A stretch of 57,848 nucleotides of DNA from Streptomyces sp. (lineage in GTDB: Bacteria; Actinomycetota; Actinomycetes; Streptomycetales; Streptomycetaceae): assembly GCA_013362785.1 (NCBI GenBank), contig JABFVM010000067.1:1-57848 (forward strand). Direction: 5' to 3'. This document shows positions 17,809-30,596 of the stretch, piece by piece. Each line of letters begins with the position of its first letter. The stretch's first letter is position 1. The notes beneath the pieces are model-generated. The model was given only the letters and a program-made list of their open reading frames with translations, ran no database searches and was not told the DNA's origin. Position numbers and translations under genes: made by a program.

Positions 17809-17997
17809 GTCGCACCTCCGTAAGGCCGCGGCAACATCGCCGCGCTTGCGTGATGTTAGCCACATCCCGGACGCAGAGTCAGCACCCCGGACGAGACCTT
17901 TCCGTGACCTGCACGGATCAATGGCCGGAAACCGACGAGCCCCGCCCGCCGACATACGGCGGACGGGGCCTGTAATCACGGGGCACGGAAACGCCCT

Positions 17998-18040
17998 AAA
18001 GGGGCGCGGGGAACTGCGCGACAAGCCACAACGAGCCCGC
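17998..18040 (+). repeat. Streptomyces-type dispersed intergenic repeat, copy 1
   Basis: The core AAAGGGGCGCGGGGAACTGC is followed by GCGACAAGCCACAACG. It is almost identical to the copy at 25165-25208 and related to 46206-46262. All three lie at gene ends in untranslated DNA. This copy is about 40 bp after the leuA stop. Confidence 0.8.
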
Positions 18041-18081
18041 ACGCGCCCCCACTCCGGCAGCCCTACGGCGAGAGCGAACCG

Positions 18082-19943
<1,862 letters not shown>

Positions 19944-20122
19944 GCTAGCCGAGCCACTCCCCGTGCGGGGCGTCGTATCAGTATGCGGGACCCAGGGGAG
20001 GAATCGGACAAAAAGTGCGCTATACCACTTCGTCACGGAGAGTGCGGCTCCCTGTCCGCATATTTCACCAATCATGGTTGCGGGTAGTGACACGGGCATA
20101 ACGCAGTGCAAGTGTGCCCGGC
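19944..20122. other. Divergent promoter region between leuA leader and metalloprotease
   Basis: On the minus strand a CATACT (19980-19985) could be the leuA -10 element, with TTGTCC (20006-20011) upstream at a long 20-bp spacing. A small palindrome CCCC-GTGC-GGGG (19959-19970) sits just before the leader ATG. No gene is seen here. Confidence 0.35.
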
Positions 20123-21193
20123 ATGACGACAAACGGGGGCTTCGAGCCCGTCTTCTGCACCGTCGTACCGCCACACGTCCTCGACAAGCTGGCCCGGAAC
20201 GACGACCCCGCACTCTCCGGCCCGGCTCGCCGGACCCTGATGCGCGACAGCGAGCTGCGCGGCAAGCGCCGTGTCACGACCGAGTTCGCTCTCGCGGCCG
20301 CCCCGGCGGCGAAGGCACCGTCGGACCAGCCGCTGCGCACCATCTACGACGCCGAGCACCGGACCGCCCTGCCCGGCAAGAAGGTCCGCGGCGAGGGCGA
20401 CGAGCCCGGCCAGGACGCCACGGTCAACCGCGCCCACTCCGGCCTCGGCGCCACCTTCGACCTGTACCTCAAGGCCTACGCCCGGCACTCCATCGACGGC
20501 GACGGCCTGCCGCTGGACGCCACCGTCCACTACGACGAGAACTACAACAACGCGTTCTGGAACGGCGAGCAGATGGTGTTCGGCGACGGTGACGGCGAGA
20601 TCTTCGTCGACTTCACCATCCCGATCGACGTCATCGGCCACGAGCTCACCCACGGCGTCACCCAGTACACGGCCAACCTCACGTACTACGGCCAGCCGGG
20701 CGCGCTGAACGAGTCGATGTCGGATGTCTTCGGCTCGCTCATCAAGCAGTACACGCTCGGCCAGACCGCCGCCGAGGCCGACTGGCTGATCGGCGCGGGC
20801 CTGCTCGCGCCCAGCGTCTCCGGCAAGGCCCTGCGCTCCATGAAGGAGCCGGGCAGCGCGTACGACGACGACGTCCTCGGCAAGGACCCGCAGCCCGCGA
20901 CCATGGACGACTACGTCCGCACCGGCCGCGACAACGGTGGTGTCCACATCAACTCCGGCATCCCGAACCACGCCTTCTACCTGGCCGCGACCGCCCTCGG
21001 CGGCCACGCCTGGGAGAAGGCCGGACAGATCTGGTACGACGTCCTGACCGGCGGCGAGCTGTCGGACCGGGCCATGTTCACCGACTTCGCCAAGCTGACC
21101 GTCAAGGCCGCGCGCGAGCGCTTCGGCGACGGCGGCGAGGAGCTCCAGGCCGTATCGAAGGCCTGGGAGCAGGTCGGGGTGCGGATCCCGTAA
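20123..21193 (+). CDS. Protealysin-type neutral metalloprotease (M4/thermolysin family)
   Basis: This 356-residue zinc protease has the thermolysin core motifs: HELTH at 173-177 (zinc ligands H173 and H177, catalytic E174), third ligand E197 in GALNESMSD, and catalytic H275 in GGVHINSGIPNHAF. There is no signal peptide. The N-terminus has only a short propeptide with the PPxxL element (VVPPHVLDKLARN), the hallmark of protealysin-like members rather than long-propeptide secreted thermolysins. It is therefore probably cytoplasmic or exported by a non-Sec route. The next gene, 21 bp on, encodes an emfourin-like inhibitor, as in protealysin operons. ATG 20123 is used; an in-frame GTG at 20114 is also possible and neither has a strong ribosome-binding site. 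Confidence 0.93.
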   Translation: MTTNGGFEPVFCTVVPPHVLDKLARNDDPALSGPARRTLMRDSELRGKRRVTTEFALAAAPAAKAPSDQPLRTIYDAEHRTALPGKKVRGEGDEPGQDATVNRAHSGLGATFDLYLKAYARHSIDGDGLPLDATVHYDENYNNAFWNGEQMVFGDGDGEIFVDFTIPIDVIGHELTHGVTQYTANLTYYGQPGALNESMSDVFGSLIKQYTLGQTAAEADWLIGAGLLAPSVSGKALRSMKEPGSAYDDDVLGKDPQPATMDDYVRTGRDNGGVHINSGIPNHAFYLAATALGGHAWEKAGQIWYDVLTGGELSDRAMFTDFAKLTVKAARERFGDGGEELQAVSKAWEQVGVRIP

Positions 21194-21214
21194 GTCCGTA
21201 CTAGACAGGGACCC

Positions 21215-21481
21215 ATGCGTATTCAGGTACGGCGCACGGGTGGATTCGCGGGCATCGAGCGGTTCGCCGAGGTGGACACCTCGGGGCGGCCCGACGCCCA
21301 GGAGTGGCAGGCCCTGGCCGAGCGCGCGGTCGCGTCCGGCCGGGGCACGCCCCAGGTCGGGGTTCCGGACGGCTTCAGCTACCAGATCACCGTCGACGAC
21401 AGGACGGTGTACTGCTCGGATCCCCGGCTCACCGACGAGCAGCGCAAGCTGATCTCCAGGGTGCTGAAGGAAGGAGCTTGA
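21215..21481 (+). CDS. Emfourin-like protealysin inhibitor
   Basis: This 88-residue protein starts with MRIQVRRTGGFAGIERFAEV, typical of the emfourin family, which binds and inhibits protealysin-type M4 proteases. It has no signal peptide, in keeping with the protease upstream. The pair probably acts as protease and cognate inhibitor in the same compartment. The gene is 21 bp downstream of the protease gene and must be co-transcribed. The last codons (GGA GCT TGA) run into the right end of a decayed IS200/IS605 element, so the stop codon seems to be provided by the insertion and the native C-terminus may have been slightly altered (inference). Confidence 0.85.
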   Translation: MRIQVRRTGGFAGIERFAEVDTSGRPDAQEWQALAERAVASGRGTPQVGVPDGFSYQITVDDRTVYCSDPRLTDEQRKLISRVLKEGA

Positions 21482-21486
21482 CGTGC

Positions 21487-21508
21487 TCCCTGGCCTAAAG
21501 TCCAGGGA
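21487..21508 (-). repeat. Right-end hairpin of the IS element
   Basis: The 7-bp stem TCCCTGG / CCAGGGA has an 8-nt loop containing the original tnpB stop (TAG). It is the expected right-end structure and would also form the 3' part of a TnpB guide RNA. Confidence 0.6.
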
Positions 21509-22391
21509 TTCCGGCCTGGGTCGTCTGACCCTTCCGGGGGCTTCCTGCTTCACCGCGCTGTGCGGGCACGTGTGCCCGTCTTACCGGCGCTCCACAGGCG
21601 TTTCGCGTCTCCGCCCGTCCGGCGGCGACGATACGGCCCGTCCGGCGGCGACGATACGGCGTCCTTCGAAGAGGACATTGCGGGCTGCGTTGTGGTCGCG
21701 GTCGTGCACAGTGCCGCACGCGCCGCACGCCCACGCACGGACGTGGAGGGGCTTGGGGCCGTCCCTGAATCCGCAGGCCGAGCAGACCTGAGAGGACGGA
21801 AAGGCCCGGTCCACCTTGGCGAATGTCCGGCCGTGCAGAGCCGCCTTGTACTCCAGCATTCCGACGAACGCGGACCATCCGGCGTCGTGCACGGACTTGG
21901 CGAGACGGGTGCGTCCGAGACCGGACACCGCGAGGTCTTCCACGTACACCGCTTGATTGTCGCGAATGATCTGTGTGGAGGCCTTGTGGTGCCAGTCCCG
22001 GCGCTGGTCCGCCACCTTGGCGTGCTGGCGTGCGACCTTGATGCGGGCCTTGGCCCGGTTCTTCGATCCCTTGGCCTTGCGGGGACAACTCTCGCTGAAG
22101 ACGCTTGAGCTTCTTCTCCGCCCTGCGCAAGAAGCGCGGGCTGTCGATCCTCCGGCCGTCGGACAGGACGGCGAAGGCGGACAGGCCGAGGTCGATACCG
22201 GCGTCGGTCTCCGCCTCGGGCAGGACGTCCGGCTCGGTGTCGACGACGAAGCTGAGGAAGTACCGGCCGGAGCTGTCCTTGGTGACGGTCAGCGAAGTCG
22301 GGGCTGTTGGAGGTCGGCGCGACCACTTGACCTTGAGGTTGCCGACCTTGGCCACGTACACCGTGCCGTCGTCCCGGAGGCAGAAGGCACT
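21495..22391 (-). pseudogene. tnpB: tnpB (RNA-guided nuclease) pseudogene
   Basis: Three reading frames together give a TnpB lacking its first hundred or so residues. The RuvC residues survive: D in GIDLGLSAF, E in VYVEDLAVSGL, and D in DRDHNAARN. The zinc ribbon CSAC...CGAC also survives. Disruptions are: (1) an N-terminal deletion ending near 22391; (2) one extra G in the run 22081-22084, after which the frame resumes as RKAKGSKNRAKARIKV; (3) a 23-bp tandem duplication at 21615-21660 that shifts the frame just before the C-terminus, whose original ending (AGRAETRNACGAP ... AGIPGL) is still readable in another frame to 21495. The gene cannot make an active nuclease. Confidence 0.85.
21615..21660. 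repeat. 23-bp tandem duplication within tnpB
   Basis: Two exact copies of CCGTCCGGCGGCGACGATAC plus GGC (21615-21637 and 21638-21660) lie head to tail. The length is not a multiple of three, so the duplication breaks the tnpB frame. Confidence 0.95.
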
Positions 22392-22534
22392 ATCCGCCCA
22401 AGGTCGCCGTCTCGAAGCTGATCAACAGCCTCACTGGCGTCTCCGCTCGCCGGATACAGCAGGAGTTCATCGGCGTGAACGCCGGGGCTTTCCGCAAGGA
22501 ACCCGGTAACGGGCAGTTCACGCCAGGGCGTTGA
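22388..22534 (+). pseudogene. tnpA: tnpA (Y1 transposase) fragment
   Basis: The plus strand reads HYPPKVAVSKLINSLTGVSA then RRIQQEF (22388-22468). This is the central HxPPKxALSxLVNSLKGVSS-type segment of IS200/IS605 TnpA transposases. The catalytic HUH part upstream is missing and the segment after QQEF no longer resembles the family, ending at TGA 22532-22534. Only about 27 codons of recognisable transposase remain. Confidence 0.7.
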
Positions 22535-22555
22535 CTTCTGTTACCGCCGGTACGG

Positions 22556-23899
22556 ATGATCCGGCGCATGGCGATCGATGAGCGCGGTGCGACGAATCCG
22601 ATACCCCGGTTCCCGGCGGACTTCCTGTGGGGCGTCTCGACCTCGGCCCACCAGATCGAGGGTGCGGCGGACGAGCGCGAGCGGTCCGTGTGGGACGCCT
22701 TCACGGCCGAGCCGGGAAGGGTGAAGGACGGCTCCACGGCGGCGGTGGCCTGCGACCACTACCACCGCTACGCCGAGGACGTGGCCCTGCTCGCCGGCCT
22801 GGGCGTGGACGCGTACCGCTTCTCAATCTCCTGGCCGCGGGTGAACGCGCCGAAGGGCCTCGACTTCTACGACCGCCTGGTGGACGAGCTGTGCGCGGCG
22901 GGCGTACGCCCCGTCCCGACCCTCTTCCACTGGGATCTGCCGGTCACGCTGGACTGGCTGGACAGGGACACGGCCGCCCGTTTCGCCGAGTACGTGTCCG
23001 TGGTCGCCGAGCGGCTGGGCGACCGCGTCGGCAAGTGGATCACCCTCAACGAACCCGCCGAGCACACCCTCCTGGGCCACGCCCTCGGCACCCATGCCCC
23101 CGGCCGTCGGCTCCTCTTCGACGCCCTCCCGGTCGCCCACCACCAGCTGCTGGCCCACGGCCTCGCGGTACGGGCCCTGCGCGCGGCCGGCGCGACCGAC
23201 ATCGGCGTCGCCAACTCGCACGGCCCGACCTGGCCGGCGTCACGGGAACAGCCGGACCTGGAGGCGGCGGACTTCTACGATCTGCTCCTCAACCGCCTGT
23301 TCGCCGACCCCCTGCTGTTGGGCCAATACCCGGACGGCATCGCCGAGTTGATGCCGGGCGACGTCGAGGCCGACCTGAAGGTCATCTCGGAGCCCCTCGA
23401 CTTCTACGGCGTCAACTACTACGCGCCGACCCGGGTGGGCGCCCCGCAGGGCACCGAGATCGAGTTCGGCGGGGTGAGCATGCCGGCCGAACTGCCCTTC
23501 TCGGTGCGGGAGATCGAGGGCGTACCGACGACGGACTTCGGCTGGCCGGTGGTCCCCGAGGGCCTCACGGAGCTTCTCACCACCTTCCGCGACCGCTATG
23601 GCGACCGGCTCCCGCCCGTCGTCATCACCGAGAACGGCTGCTCGTACGAGGGCGTCGACGACCAGGAGCGGATCGCCTACCTGGACGGCCACATCCGCGC
23701 ACTGCACAGGGCGGTGGAGGCGGGGGTGGACGTCCGCGGGTACTTCGTCTGGTCGCTGCTCGACAACTTCGAGTGGGCGGAGGGGTACGAGCGCCGGTTC
23801 GGCCTAGTCCACGTGGACTTCGAGGATTCCGGGACGCTGACGCGGACGCCCAAGGCGTCGTACGGCTGGCTGCGGGACGTGCTGCGGGCCCAGAGATGA
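22556..23899 (+). CDS. GH1 beta-glucosidase
   Basis: This 447-residue cytoplasmic glycosidase belongs to family GH1. The N-terminal signature FLWGVSTSAHQIEGA is at 23-37, the acid/base E166 is in TLNEP, and the nucleophile E359 is in ITENG. The aglycone-side motif FVWSLLDNFEWAEGY is near the C-terminus. It hydrolyses beta-linked disaccharides such as cellobiose or related glucosides. The ATG at 22556 lacks a clear ribosome-binding site, and ATG 22568 is an alternative. The stop overlaps the start of the MFS gene by 4 bp (ATGA), so imported sugar is probably split by this enzyme. Its promoter must lie in or beside the decayed insertion element. Confidence 0.95.
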   Translation: MIRRMAIDERGATNPIPRFPADFLWGVSTSAHQIEGAADERERSVWDAFTAEPGRVKDGSTAAVACDHYHRYAEDVALLAGLGVDAYRFSISWPRVNAPKGLDFYDRLVDELCAAGVRPVPTLFHWDLPVTLDWLDRDTAARFAEYVSVVAERLGDRVGKWITLNEPAEHTLLGHALGTHAPGRRLLFDALPVAHHQLLAHGLAVRALRAAGATDIGVANSHGPTWPASREQPDLEAADFYDLLLNRLFADPLLLGQYPDGIAELMPGDVEADLKVISEPLDFYGVNYYAPTRVGAPQGTEIEFGGVSMPAELPFSVREIEGVPTTDFGWPVVPEGLTELLTTFRDRYGDRLPPVVITENGCSYEGVDDQERIAYLDGHIRALHRAVEAGVDVRGYFVWSLLDNFEWAEGYERRFGLVHVDFEDSGTLTRTPKASYGWLRDVLRAQR

Positions 23900-25137
23900 C
23901 GGCCGACGCCCTCGCCGAGCCCACGGACCGGGTCGGCAAGGGCTGGACGTCGGCGCTGTCGCTGGCCAACGTGGCGATCTGGGTGGGCTGGTACGGCCCG
24001 CTGCAGATCCTGCTGGCCCAGCAGGCGGAGGATTTCGCGCCCGGCACCGGGATGTCGAAGGAGACGCTGCTGGCGTGGGTGACCGGCGTGGGCGCGGCCG
24101 TGTCGCTGGCGGCCAACCCGTTCTTCGGCGCGCTGTCGGACCGCACCACGGCCCGCTGGGGCCGCCGTACGCCATGGATCGTGGCCGGCGCGGCGGGCGG
24201 CGCCCTGTCGCTGCTGCTGCTCGCGGGCGCGGACGGGCTGTGGACGATGGCGCTGGCCTGGTGCCTGGTCCAGCTGACCCTGAACGCCGCCTTCGCGGCG
24301 GTCACGGCGGCCGTCCCGGACCGGGTGCCGCGACTCCAACGGGGCGCGGTGGGCGGCTGGTTGGGGGCGGCCCAGATCCTCGGCGCCGTCGCCGGAACGG
24401 GTCTGGCGACGGCGGCGGGCGGGATCGCGGCGGGGTATGCGGCATGCGCGGTGTTCGCGGTGGTGGGAGTGCTGCCGTACGTACTGCGGTACCAGGATCT
24501 GCGGCTGGCGGCCACGGACCGTCCGACCTGGTCCTGGCGCTCCTTCGCCCGCGGCTTCTGGCTGAGCCCGCGCCGCCACCCGGACTTCGGCTGGGCCTGG
24601 CTGACCCGTTTCCTGATCAACCTGAGCAACGCGCTGGTGCTTCTGTACTTGCTCTACTACCTCCGGGACAGTCTCCACTACGACGACCCCGAGCGGGGCG
24701 TGCTGATCCTGACCGCGGTGGACAGCGTGGCGCTGCTGGCGACGGTCGTGGTGGGCGGCGTCTGGTCGGACCGGGTGGGCCGCCGCAAGCCCTTCGTGCG
24801 GTGGTCCGGGGTCCTGATGGCAGCGGCCACCGCCCTGCTGGCCGTCTGGCAGACCTGGCCGGGCGCGATAGCCGTGGCGGCCCTGCTGGGCGTGGCCCTC
24901 GGGGTGTTCATGTCGGTCGACTTCGCCCTGATGACAGACGTACTGCCGAAGGCCGCCGACCGGGGCAAGGACCTGGGCGTCATCAACGTGGCCAACGCCT
25001 TGCCCCAGGTGGCGGCCCCCGCCCTCGCCGCGCCGATCGTGACGTATCTGGGCGGCTACCGGGTGCTGTACGCGGTGGCGGCCGTGATCGGGTTGGTGGG
25101 GGCGGTGCTGGTGAGTCGGATCAAGGGGGTGGACTAG
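23896..25137 (+). CDS. MFS transporter, probably sugar/glycoside uptake
   Basis: The protein has 413 residues and about 12 transmembrane helices. The loop 2-3 motif GALSDRTTARWGRRTPWI at about 75-92 and its repeat GGVWSDRVGRRKPFVRW in the second half are typical of MFS, and the DRTxxRWGRRxPW form is common in sugar-cation symporter-like actinobacterial members. Translational coupling to the GH1 beta-glucosidase suggests uptake of a beta-glucoside or cellobiose. The substrate is otherwise unproven. The dispersed repeat lies 27 bp after the stop. Confidence 0.88.
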   Translation: MTADALAEPTDRVGKGWTSALSLANVAIWVGWYGPLQILLAQQAEDFAPGTGMSKETLLAWVTGVGAAVSLAANPFFGALSDRTTARWGRRTPWIVAGAAGGALSLLLLAGADGLWTMALAWCLVQLTLNAAFAAVTAAVPDRVPRLQRGAVGGWLGAAQILGAVAGTGLATAAGGIAAGYAACAVFAVVGVLPYVLRYQDLRLAATDRPTWSWRSFARGFWLSPRRHPDFGWAWLTRFLINLSNALVLLYLLYYLRDSLHYDDPERGVLILTAVDSVALLATVVVGGVWSDRVGRRKPFVRWSGVLMAAATALLAVWQTWPGAIAVAALLGVALGVFMSVDFALMTDVLPKAADRGKDLGVINVANALPQVAAPALAAPIVTYLGGYRVLYAVAAVIGLVGAVLVSRIKGVD

Positions 25138-25164
25138 TGAACGCCGGGTTCGACAACGCCGCCC

Positions 25165-25208
25165 AAGGGGCGCGGGGAACTGCGCGACCAGCCACAGCGG
25201 ACCCGCAG
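25165..25208 (+). repeat. Streptomyces-type dispersed intergenic repeat, copy 2
   Basis: AAGGGGCGCGGGGAACTGCG is followed by CGACCAGCCACAGCGG. It matches the copy at 17998-18040 with few changes. It fills most of the 99-bp gap between the convergent MFS and epimerase genes. Confidence 0.85.
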
Positions 25209-25236
25209 CCGCCCGACAACCCATCGCGGCACTCGG

Positions 25237-26091
25237 TCACAGCGCTCCAGCGTCCCGCGCGGCATAAACAGACGGGTACAGCGGCCGGTATCCCAGCTCC
25301 CGCCGAATCCGCTCCGTGGAGGTGATCGCCAGCCACGGGTCGGGATCGGCACGGTCGTACAGCTCGGCCGGCACCTCCACCCCGTTCAGCTGATGCAACT
25401 CGACCGCCGTCACCGGCGCATCGTCAGCGATGTTGTACACACGGCCCGCAACCCCCGGCGCAAACAGAATCCGCAGCAGCCCGTGCGCGACATCCGCATG
25501 GTGCCCCATATGCAGCCGCTGGGTCGCCGCCCAGTTCCCGGCCCACATCAGGGACTGGGCGAGATGCGGATCGCCCTCGCCGTAGACGAACGGCAGCCGA
25601 CCCACCCGCACGTCCAGTCCCTCCATCGCGAGCAGCTCCCGCTCGGCCTGCGCCTTGGACTCGGGGTAGGCGCCCCACATCGCCCCGCCGGGCCGGCTCT
25701 CGTCGTCCTCGATCAGCGGGCGGCCCCGTCCGGTGCCGTATACGAGACCCGTGCTGACCTGCACGAACCTCCGGACACCGGCGGCCAGCGCGGCACGGCC
25801 CAGCTCCACGGCCGCGTCCCGGTTGACCGCCCGCGCCTCCTCGTCCGGTACGCCGCGGAAGGACGCCGCGACGTTCACGACCGCGTCGACCCCGGCGACC
25901 GCCTTGCCGAGCACGTCGGCGTCCCGCAGATCGCCGACCACCACCTCGGCGCCCAGCTCCGCGAACGGCTCGCCCCGCGCCGGGTCCCGCACCAGCACCC
26001 GCACCCGCTCCCCCGGCCTGGCCTGCGCCAGCAGCCTCGGCACGAAGCGCCGGCCGACCTGTCCCGTCGTACCCGTCACCAACGTCAGCAT
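25237..26091 (-). CDS. NAD(P)-dependent epimerase/dehydratase (extended SDR)
   Basis: The protein has 284 residues. The Rossmann motif TGTTGQVGRR is at 6-15, VGDLRD binds the adenine ring, and the catalytic pair is YPESK (Tyr and Lys) with an upstream Ser/Thr in VSTGLVYG. The short C-terminal substrate domain is of the NmrA/epimerase-like type. The substrate is unknown; candidates are nucleotide sugars or small carbonyl compounds. It is divergent from an XRE-MmyB regulator with a candidate operator between, and that arrangement is frequent in Streptomyces, where such regulators control the adjacent oxidoreductase. Confidence 0.9.
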   Translation of the reverse strand: MLTLVTGTTGQVGRRFVPRLLAQARPGERVRVLVRDPARGEPFAELGAEVVVGDLRDADVLGKAVAGVDAVVNVAASFRGVPDEEARAVNRDAAVELGRAALAAGVRRFVQVSTGLVYGTGRGRPLIEDDESRPGGAMWGAYPESKAQAERELLAMEGLDVRVGRLPFVYGEGDPHLAQSLMWAGNWAATQRLHMGHHADVAHGLLRILFAPGVAGRVYNIADDAPVTAVELHQLNGVEVPAELYDRADPDPWLAITSTERIRRELGYRPLYPSVYAARDAGAL

Positions 26092-26155
26092 GTTCTGCTC
26101 CTCTCGTCACCGACCACCCTGGGACGGCGCCGGTGCGGGCGGGAGAGACTCGTTG

Positions 26156-26180
26156 ATCAGGGGATCGGCAGTCCCTGGAT
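26156..26180. promoter_or_regulatory. Candidate operator between epimerase and XRE regulator genes
   Basis: The imperfect dyad ATC-nn-GGGA-n7-TCCC-nn-GAT is centred in the 119-bp divergent gap. It overlaps a plausible promoter for the regulator (TTGATC at 26153, GGATAA near 26177). Confidence 0.4.
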
Positions 26181-26210
26181 AAGCCGCGCGGCGTACCGCA
26201 GGCTGGAGGG

Positions 26211-27059
26211 GTGAACCGAGCCGAACTCGCCGACTTCCTGCGCCGTGGCCGCGCCCGGCTGACCCCGTCGGACGTGGGTCTGACACCTGGCCCCCGGCGT
26301 CGCACGCCGGGCCTGCGCCGTGAGGAGGTGGCGCAGCTGGCCGGGATGTCGGTCGACTACTACACCCGGCTTGAGCAGTCCCGCGGCCCCCGCCCGTCCC
26401 GCCAGATGCTGACGGCGCTGGCCCGCGCGCTGCGCCTGACGGCGGTGGAGCAGGACCATCTGTTCCATCTGGCCGGCGAGGAGCCGCCGCGGCGCGAGAC
26501 GGCGTCGGAGCATGTCCGTCCGGGGTTGCTGCTGATCCTGGACCGGCTGCACGACACCCCGGCGCAGGTGGTGAACGACTGCGGTGAGGTGCTGGCCCAG
26601 AACGCGATGGCCATGGCCCTGGTGGGCGATGTGATGTCCCGCCCGCGCCGTGAGCGCAACCTGACCCGGCGCTTCTTCCTGGACCCGACCGCGCGCACGC
26701 TGTTCCCGCAGGAGGATCTCGCGGGCCACGCGCGCACCCATGTGGCGACCCTGCGCGCGGTGGCCGCGGCCCGGCCCGACGACCCGGAGCCGGCCGCGCT
26801 GGTCGCGGAACTCCGGGCGTCCAGCGAGGAGTTCGCGCGGCTGTGGGACGAGCACGAGGTGTCGCGGCGCAACCGGGCGACGAAGCGCTTCCTGCATCCC
26901 GTGGTCGGCCTGCTGGAGCTGGACTGCGAGGTCATGGTCAGCCACGAGCACCACCACCTGCTGGTCGTCCACTCGGCCCGCCCGGGGACGGAGGCCCACG
27001 AGCGGCTGCAACTCCTGCGCGTGGTGGGCCTGCAGGACATGTCGCCCAGCGTTCCGTAG
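26211..27059 (+). CDS. XRE-family regulator with MmyB-like ligand domain
   Basis: The protein has 282 residues. The N-terminal helix-turn-helix (about 10-80) carries TPGLRREEVAQLAGMSVDYY, characteristic of this group. The C-terminal MmyB-like PAS-type domain (about 105-275) binds fatty-acid-like ligands in characterised relatives. GTG 26211 starts the conserved NRAELADFLRRGR. It probably represses the divergent epimerase gene. A second paralogue of the same family stands at 35683. Confidence 0.92.
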   Translation: MNRAELADFLRRGRARLTPSDVGLTPGPRRRTPGLRREEVAQLAGMSVDYYTRLEQSRGPRPSRQMLTALARALRLTAVEQDHLFHLAGEEPPRRETASEHVRPGLLLILDRLHDTPAQVVNDCGEVLAQNAMAMALVGDVMSRPRRERNLTRRFFLDPTARTLFPQEDLAGHARTHVATLRAVAAARPDDPEPAALVAELRASSEEFARLWDEHEVSRRNRATKRFLHPVVGLLELDCEVMVSHEHHHLLVVHSARPGTEAHERLQLLRVVGLQDMSPSVP

Positions 27060-27165
27060 TTGACTCATGGGTAGTTGAGGCCGGAAATCACCCTTGCCGA
27101 CCTCCGCCCCACGCGCATCAATGGAAACGGCGGTTCCGACGGACCGTCAGATTCAGCTTTCCACC

Positions 27166-27199
27166 CAGTTCAGATCTTCATGCAGTTCAGCTCTTCATG
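27166..27199. repeat. Two tandem 17-bp repeats
   Basis: CAGTTCAGATCTTCATG is followed directly by CAGTTCAGCTCTTCATG in the 220-bp leader before the secreted-protein gene. It may be a paired activator or repressor site. Confidence 0.6.
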
Positions 27200-27279
27200 C
27201 AGCGTGTCCGCACCCACCTGCCGAACAGTCCCCACCCCCACAGGCAGGAATTCCCCCACCCCAAAGGGAGCGAACCCCC

Positions 27280-27756
27280 ATGAGACGTACGCGTATCGGA
27301 GCAGGTGCGGCTTTGGCCGCCGGGGCCCTCGCGGTCACCGGACTGGCCTTCGCGCCCACCGCCTACGCCGTCGCCCCCGGCAGCGCGACGATCACCGCCG
27401 ACTGCGGCAGCTTCGGCGGTGGCGAGGCCACCCTCACGGCGACACAGAACGGCACCGCGGCCACCGTCACCGTCAACTCCTCCGCGATCACCGCGCCGAT
27501 CGCGCTGTCGGAGGACTCGATCGCCTCGACGCTCACCCTGGTGAGGGCGAGCGGCGGCACCGTCGCCTTCTCCGGCACGGAGAACCCGGCGATGGCCGCC
27601 GGCGACCCCGTCCAGGTCGGCCCGCTCAGCGGCACCGTCGCCTCCGGGGACAGCCTGGAGGCCTTCGGCGGCTCGCTGACGATGACCGTCTTCGGCATCA
27701 CCATCACCTGTACGGCGACGGGACCGCAGTCGCCGGGCCCGTTCGTGTTCGACTGA
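27280..27756 (+). CDS. Small secreted protein of unknown function
   Basis: The protein has 158 residues. A signal peptide of about 30 residues (MRRTRIGAGAALAAGALAVT, cleavage after AYA) precedes a Thr/Ala/Gly-rich, beta-type mature part with two Cys (ADCGSF, ITCTAT). No enzymatic motif is present. AGGGAG lies about 9 nt before ATG 27280. It is monocistronic and convergent with glnK; the upstream region has paired 17-bp repeats. It may be a surface or matrix protein, but the function is unknown. Confidence 0.82.
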   Translation: MRRTRIGAGAALAAGALAVTGLAFAPTAYAVAPGSATITADCGSFGGGEATLTATQNGTAATVTVNSSAITAPIALSEDSIASTLTLVRASGGTVAFSGTENPAMAAGDPVQVGPLSGTVASGDSLEAFGGSLTMTVFGITITCTATGPQSPGPFVFD

Positions 27757-27813
27757 GCCGCGCGACGTACCGCATGACCCACTGAGGGGGCACGGTCCCG
27801 GCGCCGCTACGGC

Positions 27814-30596
<2,783 letters not shown>

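Larger units (their letters stand above)
21478..22535 (-). mobile_element. Decayed IS200/IS605-type element
   Basis: The element holds a broken tnpB on the minus strand and a short tnpA scrap on the plus strand, in the divergent order of IS605-type elements. The right end is visible: the imperfect dyad TCCCTGG-8 nt-CCAGGGA (21487-21508), then a TCAA-type end on the minus strand at 21478-21481. The tnpB stop lies inside this dyad, as usual when tnpB overlaps its guide-RNA scaffold. Internal deletion has fused the start of tnpB to the middle of tnpA near 22390. The left boundary is uncertain; TTGAC at 22531-22535 repeats the TTGAC at 21478-21482. The element separates the emfourin gene from the beta-glucosidase gene. 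Confidence 0.75.

Noticed and set aside
17998..18060. CRISPR-like or phage attachment repeat
   Set aside because: The repeats are single, dispersed copies at gene ends with no spacer array and no integrase nearby.
21478..22535. TTGAC at both ends of the insertion remnant as a target-site duplication
   Set aside because: IS200/IS605 elements do not normally duplicate the target, and a 5-bp match can occur by chance. It was kept only as a boundary hint.
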